Positions 43,620 to 52,163 of a stretch of 64,000 nt of DNA are shown piece after piece; the first letter of the stretch is position 1, and every line of letters begins with the position of its first letter. The DNA comes from WLND01 sp040398845 (lineage in GTDB: Bacteria; Actinomycetota; Actinomycetes; S36-B12), in the NCBI GenBank assembly GCA_040398845.1, contig JBBATH010000003.1:124001-188000 (forward strand), in the 5' to 3' direction. Both the position numbers and the translations under genes were made by a program. Below the pieces are notes generated by a model. It worked only from the letters and a program-made list of their open reading frames with translations. It did not search any database and was not told the origin of the DNA.

Positions 43620-44285
43620 GTGACTGAAGGCATCTCGGAATTCCGAACGAAGGTCCTCATCGTTGAGGACGAGGAGTTCACGCGCACGATTCTCGCGGAC
43701 TCGCTGGCCGCCAGTGGAATGACCGTCCGATCTGCCACCTCGGTTGCCGAAGCACTTGAAACCCTGCTCGAATTCGAGCCGAACGCCGTCGTGACGGATC
43801 TCCACCTTGGTCCAGGTCCTGACGGGGTGGATCTGCTCGAGCGTCTGAACCGTGATTTGCCGTGGATTGGGCAGGTCGTGCTCACCTCGCATACATCTGT
43901 CCAGGTCGCGCTCGGGATCAACCGACGGATTCCTGAGCGGGCGGTCTACCTGGTGAAATCGCGAATTACTTCGCTGGCAGATGTCGAGGATGCGATCTTC
44001 GATTCGATCACGCGCACGTCCGCGGAAGGCTCGTCCTCGCCGGAACCTGGCGAGGGGCGATTTGAGTTGAGCGCCTCGCAGGGTGAGATCCTTCGGCTCA
44101 TGTCCGAGGGCCTATCGAACGCGGCTATCGCGGCCCGGCGCGAGACAACCCTGCGATCGACGGAAAGCCTGGTCGCACGGACGTTCGCGACTCTTGGACT
44201 CTCGAATGACCCGAATGTGAACGCCCGAGTTCTCGCAGTTCGGATGTGGCTGCAGGGTCAGGTGGTCGTTCGCGAGCGAGGCTAA
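43620..44285 (+). CDS. Response regulator, receiver plus LuxR-type HTH
   Basis: A 221-residue regulator. Receiver landmarks are E16/D17, phospho-acceptor D60 in AVVTDLHLGPG, S90 and K113. The C-terminal helix-turn-helix starts near residue 150 (LSASQGEILRLMSEGLSNAAIAARR). The GTG start has the weak ribosome site ACGAGG. It follows two paralogous kinases, so it probably receives phosphate from the one that keeps its histidine. It shares its overall design with the orphan regulator at 28121. Targets are unknown. Confidence 0.88.
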   Translation: MTEGISEFRTKVLIVEDEEFTRTILADSLAASGMTVRSATSVAEALETLLEFEPNAVVTDLHLGPGPDGVDLLERLNRDLPWIGQVVLTSHTSVQVALGINRRIPERAVYLVKSRITSLADVEDAIFDSITRTSAEGSSSPEPGEGRFELSASQGEILRLMSEGLSNAAIAARRETTLRSTESLVARTFATLGLSNDPNVNARVLAVRMWLQGQVVVRERG

Positions 44286-44292
44286 GCCCGTG

Positions 44293-44316
44293 GAAGGCCG
44301 TGGGATACGGCCCTTC
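44293..44316. terminator. Bidirectional terminator-like hairpin
   Basis: GAAGGCCGT (44293-44301) pairs with ACGGCCCTTC (44307-44316) with one bulged base and a 5-nt loop, between the convergent regulator and hydrolase genes. No strong T-run is present. Confidence 0.45.
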
Positions 44317-44323
44317 ATGGACG

Positions 44324-46234
44324 TCAGTCCGCCTCGAGTTCCCGGCGCATGATGGCACGCTGGACGAGAGCCGGATCCGCAGCGACACCACAGACTTCGA
44401 GTGACGCGAGGGCCCGATTCATCACCCTTGCCTTGGCGCTCCATTCCTTCGTGCCGGGCCGCCCGGGTGCGATCTCGGCGTGCAGGCCCAGCTCGTGCGC
44501 GATGAGCGACTCGGTTCGAAGAAGGAGTGCTTCGATGCTTGCCGTGTCGGAGGCGAGCCCAAGATGACCCTGGGCGAACAGCACCGCAAGCATCCCGGCG
44601 ATGGAGGTCCTCAGCTGGACCGCGCTCTGGTCGGCCAGTTGCGTGGCCATGGCCTCGCGAACCAACTCGTAGCGCGGGTCCTGGGGGCTCAGTTCTACCG
44701 CGACGCCGACACCCGTCATCACGGAGGCTGCGCCGGTGAGAGCGGTAAGCGTCGCGATCCCCCCGACCATGCCGCCGGGACCAAAGGTGGCGAGGGTACC
44801 CGCGATGGCTGCTGCGCCAGCGAGGCCCGCCGGTACTGCAATGGCGAGGCCAACACCTGTGGCGGCGAGCAGCCCGATCCCGGCGGTGATGAGGACGGGC
44901 CCCCAGCGGAACCCGGATTCCTGAAGAACAGCCTTTGATTCTTTCACCGCAGCGATCACGGCTTGCGCGAGTTCTAGCCCGGAGTGCGCCGAAGACGGGC
45001 GCTTGACCTGCTCGAACAGAGCGTTGAGTGCCTCGTGGGCGTGTGAACCAGCGATATCGAGGTCAAAGGGCGGCAGGGCCGGGGCGAGGAGGAAGTCGAC
45101 ACCCGCGACAACGAGTTGGGTGTCTGAGAGCTGGCTGCGCACAAGGCTTGCTGCGTGGATGAGGAGATCAGCTTCCGTTGGAGTCCGCGAGGGGTGCAGG
45201 GGGCTGGACTCCCTCGCGTCTTCGGGCAGTGCCTCGTGCCGTCGCCGGATATCGTCGACCGTCCGGCGGGCGAGAACGCGGCGGGCTGCGTCGAGATTCC
45301 GGCGAAACCCCCACTTTCCTGTGTCGCACGTTGCCCACAGCTGCTGTGTGTAGGCGAATCGTAGGAGGAGCGGATCCCAACGTGGATCGAGGCGGCGCGA
45401 CAAAACCCCCGGCGATCGTTGCTCGGCGCGCTCGCCGAACATGGTGAACCCCACGGCCGCAGCAACGACCGGGTGGCTCATGTAGCCGGTGAGGCTGTGC
45501 GACGCACCGGTGTTGATCGGCGCATCGAGGGCCGCCTTGAAGAAGGGGCTCGCGCCTCGTCCGATTGTGATGATGTCGCCCGGGTCATAGACATTGAGCC
45601 AGGACAGCACCCGGTCGGACGGGAAGCCAGCGGCTGTGTCGACGCCATCATGGTGGCTGCGCAGCCCCTTGACCCCCATGGGAGACCCGATGGTGAGGAG
45701 GAGGTCGATCTGCAGGCCCGGGGGGAGACGCGTGAGGATGTCGATCATGAGGATCGACCCGAGACTGTGGGCGACGACGGTGATCCGGCCGATCTCGGGG
45801 AGGCGGCCAAGGACCGCCCGCCAAGCGGCGTGCCGGTGCCGGCTCGACCCTCGATACGTTGCGACCGCCTCCATGGTGCCGGCGACTGCATTGGGGAGTG
45901 GCGTGTCACTCATAAGACCCACGTGCATGGGCCCAGGGTTGTTGCGCGACCGCTCGATCGCATTGGCGAGCGCTTCCCGCCGTACGAGGTAGTCCGCCCA
46001 GTTCGCGTGGCGTCTGCGCGACTCGGGCTCAGCCCACTCGATCACCGGGGTAATGCCCTCAGCCCCCTCGAGTAGGGCGACGAGGTAGTCGGCCTCGATG
46101 ATCCGATCGCCATGCGCGCCGATGACGGGATAGCCGAGGCCTGCGAGGCCGGAGTTAAGCGGCCCCAGCCAGGACTGCCGCGACTCGAATCCGCCCTTGC
46201 CGTGCACGAAGAGGATGGTTCGACCATCGGTCAT
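44324..46234 (-). CDS. Alpha/beta-hydrolase with C-terminal glycine-rich membrane segment
   Basis: A 636-residue protein I cannot place in a named family. Residues 5-260 form an alpha/beta-hydrolase domain: oxyanion-type FVHGKGG near residue 9, nucleophile S157 in VVAHSLGS, probable acid D217 or D220 in NVYDPGD, and H246 or H254. A helical region follows, then residues 445-515 are a long Gly/Ala-rich hydrophobic stretch able to form a membrane hairpin, and a C-terminal helical domain. There is no signal peptide. A ribosome site AAGGGG precedes the ATG. It stands alone, convergent with a response regulator. A lipase acting at the membrane is plausible; a toxic effector is a speculative alternative. 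Confidence 0.75.
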   Translation of the reverse strand: MTDGRTILFVHGKGGFESRQSWLGPLNSGLAGLGYPVIGAHGDRIIEADYLVALLEGAEGITPVIEWAEPESRRRHANWADYLVRREALANAIERSRNNPGPMHVGLMSDTPLPNAVAGTMEAVATYRGSSRHRHAAWRAVLGRLPEIGRITVVAHSLGSILMIDILTRLPPGLQIDLLLTIGSPMGVKGLRSHHDGVDTAAGFPSDRVLSWLNVYDPGDIITIGRGASPFFKAALDAPINTGASHSLTGYMSHPVVAAAVGFTMFGERAEQRSPGVLSRRLDPRWDPLLLRFAYTQQLWATCDTGKWGFRRNLDAARRVLARRTVDDIRRRHEALPEDARESSPLHPSRTPTEADLLIHAASLVRSQLSDTQLVVAGVDFLLAPALPPFDLDIAGSHAHEALNALFEQVKRPSSAHSGLELAQAVIAAVKESKAVLQESGFRWGPVLITAGIGLLAATGVGLAIAVPAGLAGAAAIAGTLATFGPGGMVGGIATLTALTGAASVMTGVGVAVELSPQDPRYELVREAMATQLADQSAVQLRTSIAGMLAVLFAQGHLGLASDTASIEALLLRTESLIAHELGLHAEIAPGRPGTKEWSAKARVMNRALASLEVCGVAADPALVQRAIMRRELEAD

Positions 46235-46365
46235 GTCGCACCCCTTCGATGATTGCGTCCCTCGACTTGCATGTCCGTGTCATGGGTGACTCATCACCCC
46301 TATGCTGGGAGGGCCTTCTCGGTAAGTGAGGGCAGTGCGTCGACGATAGCCTCAAAGGAGCAGGA

Positions 46366-47100
46366 ATGTCTCGTCCCGTTCATGCCACACGTCGCTCCGG
46401 CATGATGCTCGCCTTGGCCGGGCTCGCGGTCGTCGGCCTCACCTCCTGCATGAACGTCAACTACACACTCGTGGCGAACTCCGATGCGACGGTGAGCGGA
46501 ACGTTGCAACTCCAAGTCGCCAAGGAGGCGGCGTCCATGCTTGGCATCGCGACTGCTGAGGACCTTGAGAGCCAATTGAAGTCAGGTGAACTCACAGACG
46601 CGGGGAATGCAAAGGTCCTCGACAATTGCGTGTCCGGATCGGACGACACCTACATCATCTTGAACTGTGGCGTCACGAATGCCCCGCTCACCGATATTGA
46701 TGATGGCTGGAGCCTGATCCGCGAGGGCGACACCCTCGTCATGGATGTGAAGACCGACAGTGGCGCTACGGCTGAGGAGTCTTCGGTTGATCTCGGTGAG
46801 GTCACGATCACCGTGACGTTTCCGGGGGACATCATCAGCGTGGAGGGCAACGGGGTTTCAAAGACGGCGCCCGACACGATCGTCGCAAAGGGGTCAATCG
46901 ATGAGACCCTCGACTTCACGGTGACAGCTGCAGCGTCCGATCCGAGCGGCATCAATCCGATCTGGATCCTGCTGGCCGGCTTTATCGTCGTCATCGTTGG
47001 CCTTGCGCTAGTACTGCTCATGCGGCGCCGGGGTCAAGGGCCAAAGGCGCCTTCGCATGATACGGCATCTCCGTCCGACACGCCTGGGCAGATCGACTAG
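46366..47100 (+). CDS. LppM-like lipoprotein (DUF3153)
   Basis: A 244-residue lipoprotein with lipobox LTSC near residue 28, an extracytoplasmic beta-rich LppM domain starting MNVNYTLVANSDATVSG, and a C-terminal membrane helix near residues 200-222 followed by a basic tail. That double anchoring is typical of LppM proteins of actinobacteria, whose role in the envelope is not well defined. GGAG precedes the ATG. Its TAG stop also forms the first three bases of the promoter box of the next gene. Confidence 0.85.
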   Translation: MSRPVHATRRSGMMLALAGLAVVGLTSCMNVNYTLVANSDATVSGTLQLQVAKEAASMLGIATAEDLESQLKSGELTDAGNAKVLDNCVSGSDDTYIILNCGVTNAPLTDIDDGWSLIREGDTLVMDVKTDSGATAEESSVDLGEVTITVTFPGDIISVEGNGVSKTAPDTIVAKGSIDETLDFTVTAAASDPSGINPIWILLAGFIVVIVGLALVLLMRRRGQGPKAPSHDTASPSDTPGQID

Positions 47101-47103
47101 CCT
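47098..47103 (+). promoter_or_regulatory. Putative leaderless -10 box of the peroxiredoxin (TAGCCT)
   Basis: TAGCCT ends 6 nt before the ATG at 47110. Its TAG is also the stop codon of the upstream LppM-like gene. Confidence 0.5.
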
Positions 47104-47109
47104 CACCGC

Positions 47110-47595
47110 ATGCCCATCGCCATCGGAGACCGAATTCCATCAGTAGATATCCGCCTCATGGTCGATGGAGTTCCGGCCATCGAGTCTGCAGCGGAGGTTC
47201 TCGGCCGAGGGCAGGTTGTCCTGTTCGCGGTGCCTGGAGCCTTCACCCCCGGCTGCTCGACACGCCATCTGCCCGGATACATCGAGCGCGCCTCGGAGAT
47301 CTCGGCAAGGGGCGTCGACTTCATCGCCTGCATCTCGGTGAACGACGTGTTCGTCATGGATGCGTGGGGCAAGGCTCACGGAATTGCTGAAACCTTCACG
47401 ATGCTCGCCGATCCAGATGCTGGGTTCACCCGCGCCATCGGGATGGAGATCGACGCGTCAGCCTTCGGACTTGGGGTGCGATCCAAACGCTACGCCATGG
47501 TGATCAGCGATGGCGTTGTCACAACTCTCCTCGAAGAGGAGAACGGGTTGTCGATCATGAACAGCACTGCTGAGTGCGTGCTCGAGCGGCTCTAA
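47110..47595 (+). CDS. Peroxiredoxin, Prx5-type
   Basis: A 161-residue thiol peroxidase of the Prx5/hybrid group that reduces hydrogen and alkyl peroxides. The peroxidatic cysteine is in PGAFTPGCSTRHLPGY near residue 45, and the conserved NDVFVMDAWGKAHG follows near residue 77. Another cysteine in FIACISVND near residue 73 may act as resolving residue. The gene is leaderless by sequence, and ends one base before the end of the convergent 2OG oxygenase gene. Confidence 0.92.
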   Translation: MPIAIGDRIPSVDIRLMVDGVPAIESAAEVLGRGQVVLFAVPGAFTPGCSTRHLPGYIERASEISARGVDFIACISVNDVFVMDAWGKAHGIAETFTMLADPDAGFTRAIGMEIDASAFGLGVRSKRYAMVISDGVVTTLLEEENGLSIMNSTAECVLERL

Positions 47596-47596
47596 C

Positions 47597-48670
47597 TCAC
47601 ATCAGATCCGGGTAGTGCAGCCGGACCACCTCCGGGTAGCTGCGTACGTAGTAGTTCCACATCTGCTCGCCGAATACCGGCGCGGGCGCGCTCGTCGTTC
47701 CTGATTCACCGGCGAGCAACTCATCGCGCTTTGCCATAAAGGCAGCATCGCGGTGGCTGGCACTCACTTGGACTGCCTGAGCAAATCTTGGTCCGAGAGC
47801 AATCGGATGCAAGTTTGTGCGGAGGTCTGGGCCGTGGAAATATGCCGACGAGTAGCGCTGGGATGAGGTGATGACCCGGTGGGTGGTCGCGACCAGATAG
47901 TTGCCGGTCATGGACTGCAGCATTTCGCCGAGGTTGATGACGAAGGCGCCAGGCGTGGGTAGAACATCGATCCAGTCTCCATCAGGGTTCAGCGCCTGCA
48001 GACCGCCAACGCCGTGCTGGAGCAAGATGGTGAGAAAGCCCGCATCGTGGTGACTGTTCACGCCCGCCTGCCCTGCAGGAGTGGGTGGGTATGAGATGAG
48101 CTTGGCGAACGAGAGCGGACGTTCCCCGAAGATGGTTCGAAAGGCGTGGCGTTCAAGGCCGAGGCCCATGGCGAGAATCTCCATGAGTTCATCGGCGAGA
48201 GCACCCATCCGCGCAAGGAACTCGTTCACCATCGAGTTGAATCCGGGGAGCACGGATTCGGGAAGCCACTGGTTGGGTCCGTCGAGGCGGAGGTACGGCG
48301 GCATCGCGTCAGGCACGTAGGGCGGATGTTCGGTGGAAAGATCGAGTTGCTCGCGATAGTCGATTCGGTTGTCGGTGAGTTCTGCCCCGACCTGCTCCCA
48401 GCCGCGAAAGTGCGGTGATTGGCGCTTGTCGATGAGTGCCTTGGCTGCGGCCGGTAGCGCGAAGAACGACTCGAGGGCGGCGAAGTACGACGCGATGAAT
48501 GCATCGTCGATGCCATGATCGACGAGGGTGAAGAAGCCCACCTCGTGGCAAACCTCGACTACCTCCGTGGCAAATGACTGGCGATGGGAGGGGTCGTTGC
48601 GCCACTGCGCGAGCGACACAACGGGAATGTCGGTGAATGCGCTGGTTTGCGCGAGTGTGGTCTCAGTCAC
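47597..48670 (-). CDS. Isopenicillin N synthase-like Fe(II)/2OG oxygenase
   Basis: A 357-residue non-haem iron oxygenase. The N-terminal DIOX_N domain begins DIPVVSLAQW near residue 14. The iron ligands are His and Asp in NSHHDAGFLTILLQ near residue 206, and a His in ATTHRVITS near residue 261. RYSSAYFHGP near residue 271 supplies the Arg-X-Ser that binds the co-substrate. The substrate is unknown: many such proteins act on small metabolites. The GTG start has TAGGTT six bases upstream. Confidence 0.88.
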   Translation of the reverse strand: MTETTLAQTSAFTDIPVVSLAQWRNDPSHRQSFATEVVEVCHEVGFFTLVDHGIDDAFIASYFAALESFFALPAAAKALIDKRQSPHFRGWEQVGAELTDNRIDYREQLDLSTEHPPYVPDAMPPYLRLDGPNQWLPESVLPGFNSMVNEFLARMGALADELMEILAMGLGLERHAFRTIFGERPLSFAKLISYPPTPAGQAGVNSHHDAGFLTILLQHGVGGLQALNPDGDWIDVLPTPGAFVINLGEMLQSMTGNYLVATTHRVITSSQRYSSAYFHGPDLRTNLHPIALGPRFAQAVQVSASHRDAAFMAKRDELLAGESGTTSAPAPVFGEQMWNYYVRSYPEVVRLHYPDLM

Positions 48671-48676
48671 GCCGTC

Positions 48677-48682
48677 AACCTA
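48677..48682 (-). promoter_or_regulatory. Putative leaderless -10 box (TAGGTT)
   Basis: TAGGTT lies 6 nt before the GTG at 48670. Its TAG is also the stop codon of the GDT1-type gene upstream on the same strand. Confidence 0.5.
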
Positions 48683-49258
48683 TCCCATCGTTGCCTGGAT
48701 GCCCTCGAAGAGGAGCCATGCCGCAAATGCGAAGAACAGGCAGGCCGCGCCTATCCGGATGACCCGTTCAGGAAGCGCCTTGCCGAGGAGTGCCCCCACG
48801 CCGATGGCGAGCGCGTCGGCGGCAACCATGCCGACCGTTGACCCGAGCCAGGTACCGAACCAGCCTTGTGTCGTGGCGAGGGTGACGGTCGCGAGCATCG
48901 TCTTGTCGCCAAGCTCAGCAAGGAAGAAGGCGATCATCACGGCCACGAACGCCGACCTCGTGCTGCGCTGGGCTCTGGACTCCTCGGCCTCACTCAGCTT
49001 GTCCCCGCGCAGCGTCCAAAGCCCGAAGGCGAGAAACGCAACGCCGGCGACAACGCTGATGGGTCCCGTCGGAATGGCAAGTCCGACGATGCTCCCGAGG
49101 GCCACTGAGAAGAGGTGGACGACTGCGGTCGCTACCGAGATGGCTGCGATGACCGTCCAAAATCGATAGCGTGTAGCAAAGGTCATAGCCATGAGTTGTG
49201 ACTTGTCGCCGAGCTCCGCGATGAAAATTACGGCGAAGCTCAGGAGGAATGCGCTCAT
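48680..49258 (-). CDS. GDT1/TMEM165-family cation transporter
   Basis: A 192-residue membrane protein with six helices in two halves, each bearing the family signature: ELGDKSQ near residue 15 and ELGDKT near residue 115. Members move manganese or calcium out of the cytoplasm. The frame is open far upstream, but the ATG at 49258 begins MSAFLLSFAVIFIAELGD, exactly as the family does. That ATG shares the bases CATG with the start of the divergent lipoprotein gene. Confidence 0.9.
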   Translation of the reverse strand: MSAFLLSFAVIFIAELGDKSQLMAMTFATRYRFWTVIAAISVATAVVHLFSVALGSIVGLAIPTGPISVVAGVAFLAFGLWTLRGDKLSEAEESRAQRSTRSAFVAVMIAFFLAELGDKTMLATVTLATTQGWFGTWLGSTVGMVAADALAIGVGALLGKALPERVIRIGAACLFFAFAAWLLFEGIQATMG

Positions 49259-49820
49259 GCAGTTCCGTGTCCTCAGGCTCTGTCGGTCGATACGGGCAGG
49301 CGCGATTGGGCGCCGCGAGATGGCCATCAGTGTCTGCATCGTGGTCATGAGCGCATGCTCAGGGCCGTCCGTGACCCCAGTGTCGAGCGCCGCTACAACC
49401 GTCGTTCCTTCGGTTGTTGACGATTTGGTCATCGTATACAACTTCTTTGACTCGTCGGTCCCGCCACCGTGGCATCGGAGCCTAGAACTCACCGTGAGCC
49501 GGACGCAGTCGCGGCTTGTCATCAACAGCTACGGCGACGTGCTCGCCGATGAATCGCGGCTCACCCCTCCTGAGGTCTGGAGCGGCCTTGTTGATGGGGT
49601 TTCATCCCTGCCCGCCCACGGTATCGAAGGTGCGCAGGAGGGGTGCGTTGGTGGGACGGGGGAGGCGGTGCGCGTGTCGACCGCAATGCAGGTGATTCTC
49701 GAACTTGCTGTTGATGAGTGCGACGGGAGCAATAAGCGAATCAGTGACGCCATCGGATCATGGATCAAGCCGGTTCGGGGCTTGTTCCCCTCGACGGAGG
49801 ATTTGGCTCCGACCGGATAG
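49257..49820 (+). CDS. Putative lipoprotein of unknown function
   Basis: A 187-residue protein with a basic N-terminus, a hydrophobic stretch and the lipobox-like MSAC near residue 34. AGGAGG (49242-49247) precedes ATG 49257 with nine bases of spacing, which decides the start. The ribosome site and ATG lie within the first codons of the divergent GDT1 gene. The mature part contains two cysteines (near residues 129 and 152) and no family I recognise. Confidence 0.68.
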   Translation: MQFRVLRLCRSIRAGAIGRREMAISVCIVVMSACSGPSVTPVSSAATTVVPSVVDDLVIVYNFFDSSVPPPWHRSLELTVSRTQSRLVINSYGDVLADESRLTPPEVWSGLVDGVSSLPAHGIEGAQEGCVGGTGEAVRVSTAMQVILELAVDECDGSNKRISDAIGSWIKPVRGLFPSTEDLAPTG

Positions 49821-49944
49821 CGGTGCCGTGCAGGATTGAGACTTTCGTGGTGCCGAAGCGATCGGTACCATCACATGCCGGGGGGAGGCGTGAGCTAAGC
49901 CTGCTTGCGCAGTCTTCTGATCCGCGAATGAGCAGGGAGCACAC

Positions 49945-50442
49945 ATGTCCAGTCCCGAGAAGTCCAGCGAGTCGATCGCCTACCTGCCCGGTGCCGGTGC
50001 CGATACCGATGGGAGTTCGTCAGGATTCACGCCCATGTCAACGCAGGCGGAGCCGCCCTTCAACACCGAGCCCACCACGACTGCGTCCGAGATGGAAACC
50101 GGCGGTGATGCCCAGGCGCGGCTTGCCGCACTTGAGCAGCAGCTCGCAGAGATCCTGGCCGACCGCGATGACCTCCGCAGGCAGCGCGATGAGTTGCGCG
50201 ATCAGGTGCTTGAGCTCCCGGAGGAACTCAATGCCATCGCGAACTCTCGGACCTTTCGCATCATGAAGTCCGGGCCCCTCCTCGCGATGCGCCAACCGCT
50301 CTCAACCCTGCTCGTCGTGAGCAGCATTGGCGTGCTCACGAACCTTTGGTCGTTCACGCCCACGGCCACGTCGATCTACGTCGGTGTCGGGTGCGTCGTG
50401 CTCGTGATCTCGGCACTGCAATTCTGGTCCAGCAACGACTGA
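49945..50442 (+). CDS. Coiled-coil membrane protein of unknown function
   Basis: A 165-residue protein: a disordered Ser/Thr/Pro-rich N-terminus of about 50 residues, a coiled coil at residues 56-100 (ALEQQLAEILADRDDLRRQ onward), then two membrane helices (about residues 117-133 and 140-160). GGGAG precedes the ATG. The layout suggests a membrane-anchored oligomeric adaptor. The RDDLRRQRDELRDQVLEL pattern resembles the stalk of glycosyltransferase-associated proteins, but this is only a resemblance. Confidence 0.68.
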   Translation: MSSPEKSSESIAYLPGAGADTDGSSSGFTPMSTQAEPPFNTEPTTTASEMETGGDAQARLAALEQQLAEILADRDDLRRQRDELRDQVLELPEELNAIANSRTFRIMKSGPLLAMRQPLSTLLVVSSIGVLTNLWSFTPTATSIYVGVGCVVLVISALQFWSSND

Positions 50443-50487
50443 CCTAATGATCGTTGGCCTAGGCCTGCTGGACCGCGCTGCGCGCCG

Positions 50488-52122
50488 CTAACCGCGGGCC
50501 ACGGCCGCAGCGCTCTCACGCCCATTGCGATCGACTGCGGTAACGAGGTATGTCGCGACGGTCGCGGGATCGGCGCTGACCTTGCCCAGATCCGTCCACG
50601 ACATCGCCGCACCTGTTCGGCGCACGGTCGCGATGAGATTGCGAGCATCGGCGAGGTCACACGGGCCCGGAGAGGATCCGGCAACTCGATAGATCGCATA
50701 CGAGGCGGCGGAAGGGTCTGACCCGGTCCACGTGAGCGATGCCCCGTTGCGGCTGACGGATGCGACTGCCAACGGCGCAGAACCTTGCGAGTCGCCGACG
50801 ATGGGGAGGAGCGCCGGTCGCGTGTACCAGCGCTGGACGAGTGCGGTCGTGGTGCCGCGCCTGTCAGCCAGTACGTCCTTGGCCGAGAAGTAGATGTTTC
50901 CGACAACCTCAGGAATCCCGGCGGTAACGGCGAGGTGCCCACTGAGTTCTTGGCGCTTGCGCCACTGTCGATCACCCTTCGTTCCGGCTCGGTAGGTGGC
51001 CTCGCCGATGTACAGCCCCACGTTGTGACCGAGTGTGGCAGCAGCGGCGACCTCGCGGGCCCACCAACGGGCGATCGTCCCGTACCGAGCGATCTTGAAC
51101 CCTCGGGTCCAATAGATCTGTGGGGCGACATAGTCGATCCAGCCCTCGCGAACCCAGAGTCGGGTGTCGGCGTAGAGGTCGTCGAACGTCTCGATGCCCG
51201 CCCTCGTCTGGGATCCTTGGGCGTGGGTCGAGTCATTGCGCCAGACCGCAAAGGGTGATACCCCAAACTGCACCCACGGCTTCACGGCGTTGATGCGGTC
51301 GTGGAGACCCTTGATCAGGGCATCGATATTCGCCCGGCGCCAGTCGGCCTTCGATGCATAGGTACCTCCATACGTCGAGTACGCCTTGGCGTCTCGGAAT
51401 GGCCTACCGGAGCCGGGGTACGGGTAGAAGTAGTCGTCGAGGTGGACGCCGTCGATGTCATACCGAATGACGGCATCCATGATCGCGTTCGTCACGAACT
51501 CGCGGACCTCCGGGATGCCCGGGTTGTAGTAGAGCTTGCCGTCCTTGCGCACGACCCATTCCGGGTGGGCGCGTGCCGGGTGGCGAGCGGCGAGGTTCTT
51601 GAGGTTGCTGTTCATGCTCACCCGATAGGGGTTCAACCACGCATGCAGATCGAGGTTCCGCTTGTGAGCCTCGTCGACCGCGAAGCCAAGCGGGTCGTAC
51701 CCCGGGTCTTGACCCTGGTTGCCGGTGAGCCAGGTCGACCAGGGCTCAAAGGTCGATGGCCAGATCGCGTCGGCTGCCGGCCGTACCTGGAGCACGATGG
51801 CATTGAAGTTGTTCTTGACTGCGAGGTCGAGCCAGGCGCGGAGTTCGGACTGCTGGGCCTCGGCGGAGAGGCCGGGACGGGAGGGCCAGTCGATGTTCGC
51901 GACGCTGGCGATCCACATCGCCCGGAAGTCATGCTTCTTAAACTGGGGATCGACCAAGCAGGTACCGGAGGCTGGGAGATCAACCGTCGGAGCCATGGCG
52001 TTCGCCGGCGCGGCCGAGACGATGCCGGTGGTGATCCCGAGAACGGCGAGGCCCATTGCGGCGACCAACGCCGTGACGGATCGATAGGGACGGGTGGACG
52101 GCAGAGGGCGCGGCAGTTTCAT
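50488..52122 (-). CDS. Secreted GHL10-family glycoside hydrolase-like protein with Fn3-type C-terminus
   Basis: A 544-residue protein with a signal peptide (cleavage near residue 42, APANA). The glycosyl hydrolase-like 10 domain starts HDFRAMWIASVANIDWPSRP near residue 64. It contains VLQVRPAADAIWPS, LHAWLNPYRVS and GVHLDDYFYPYPG near residue 225, with acidic residues placed as expected for catalysis. A C-terminal fibronectin type III-like domain spans about residues 440-540. Members of this family act on cell-wall or other polysaccharides outside the cell. Confidence 0.88.
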   Translation of the reverse strand: MKLPRPLPSTRPYRSVTALVAAMGLAVLGITTGIVSAAPANAMAPTVDLPASGTCLVDPQFKKHDFRAMWIASVANIDWPSRPGLSAEAQQSELRAWLDLAVKNNFNAIVLQVRPAADAIWPSTFEPWSTWLTGNQGQDPGYDPLGFAVDEAHKRNLDLHAWLNPYRVSMNSNLKNLAARHPARAHPEWVVRKDGKLYYNPGIPEVREFVTNAIMDAVIRYDIDGVHLDDYFYPYPGSGRPFRDAKAYSTYGGTYASKADWRRANIDALIKGLHDRINAVKPWVQFGVSPFAVWRNDSTHAQGSQTRAGIETFDDLYADTRLWVREGWIDYVAPQIYWTRGFKIARYGTIARWWAREVAAAATLGHNVGLYIGEATYRAGTKGDRQWRKRQELSGHLAVTAGIPEVVGNIYFSAKDVLADRRGTTTALVQRWYTRPALLPIVGDSQGSAPLAVASVSRNGASLTWTGSDPSAASYAIYRVAGSSPGPCDLADARNLIATVRRTGAAMSWTDLGKVSADPATVATYLVTAVDRNGRESAAAVARG

Positions 52123-52163
52123 GGCCTTGTGATCCTATGTCGAATGGGGACGGATTCTGTTGA

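Noticed and set aside
50443..50487. TTGGCCTAGGCC considered as a terminator between convergent genes
   Set aside because: The palindrome is short and without a usable loop or T-run.
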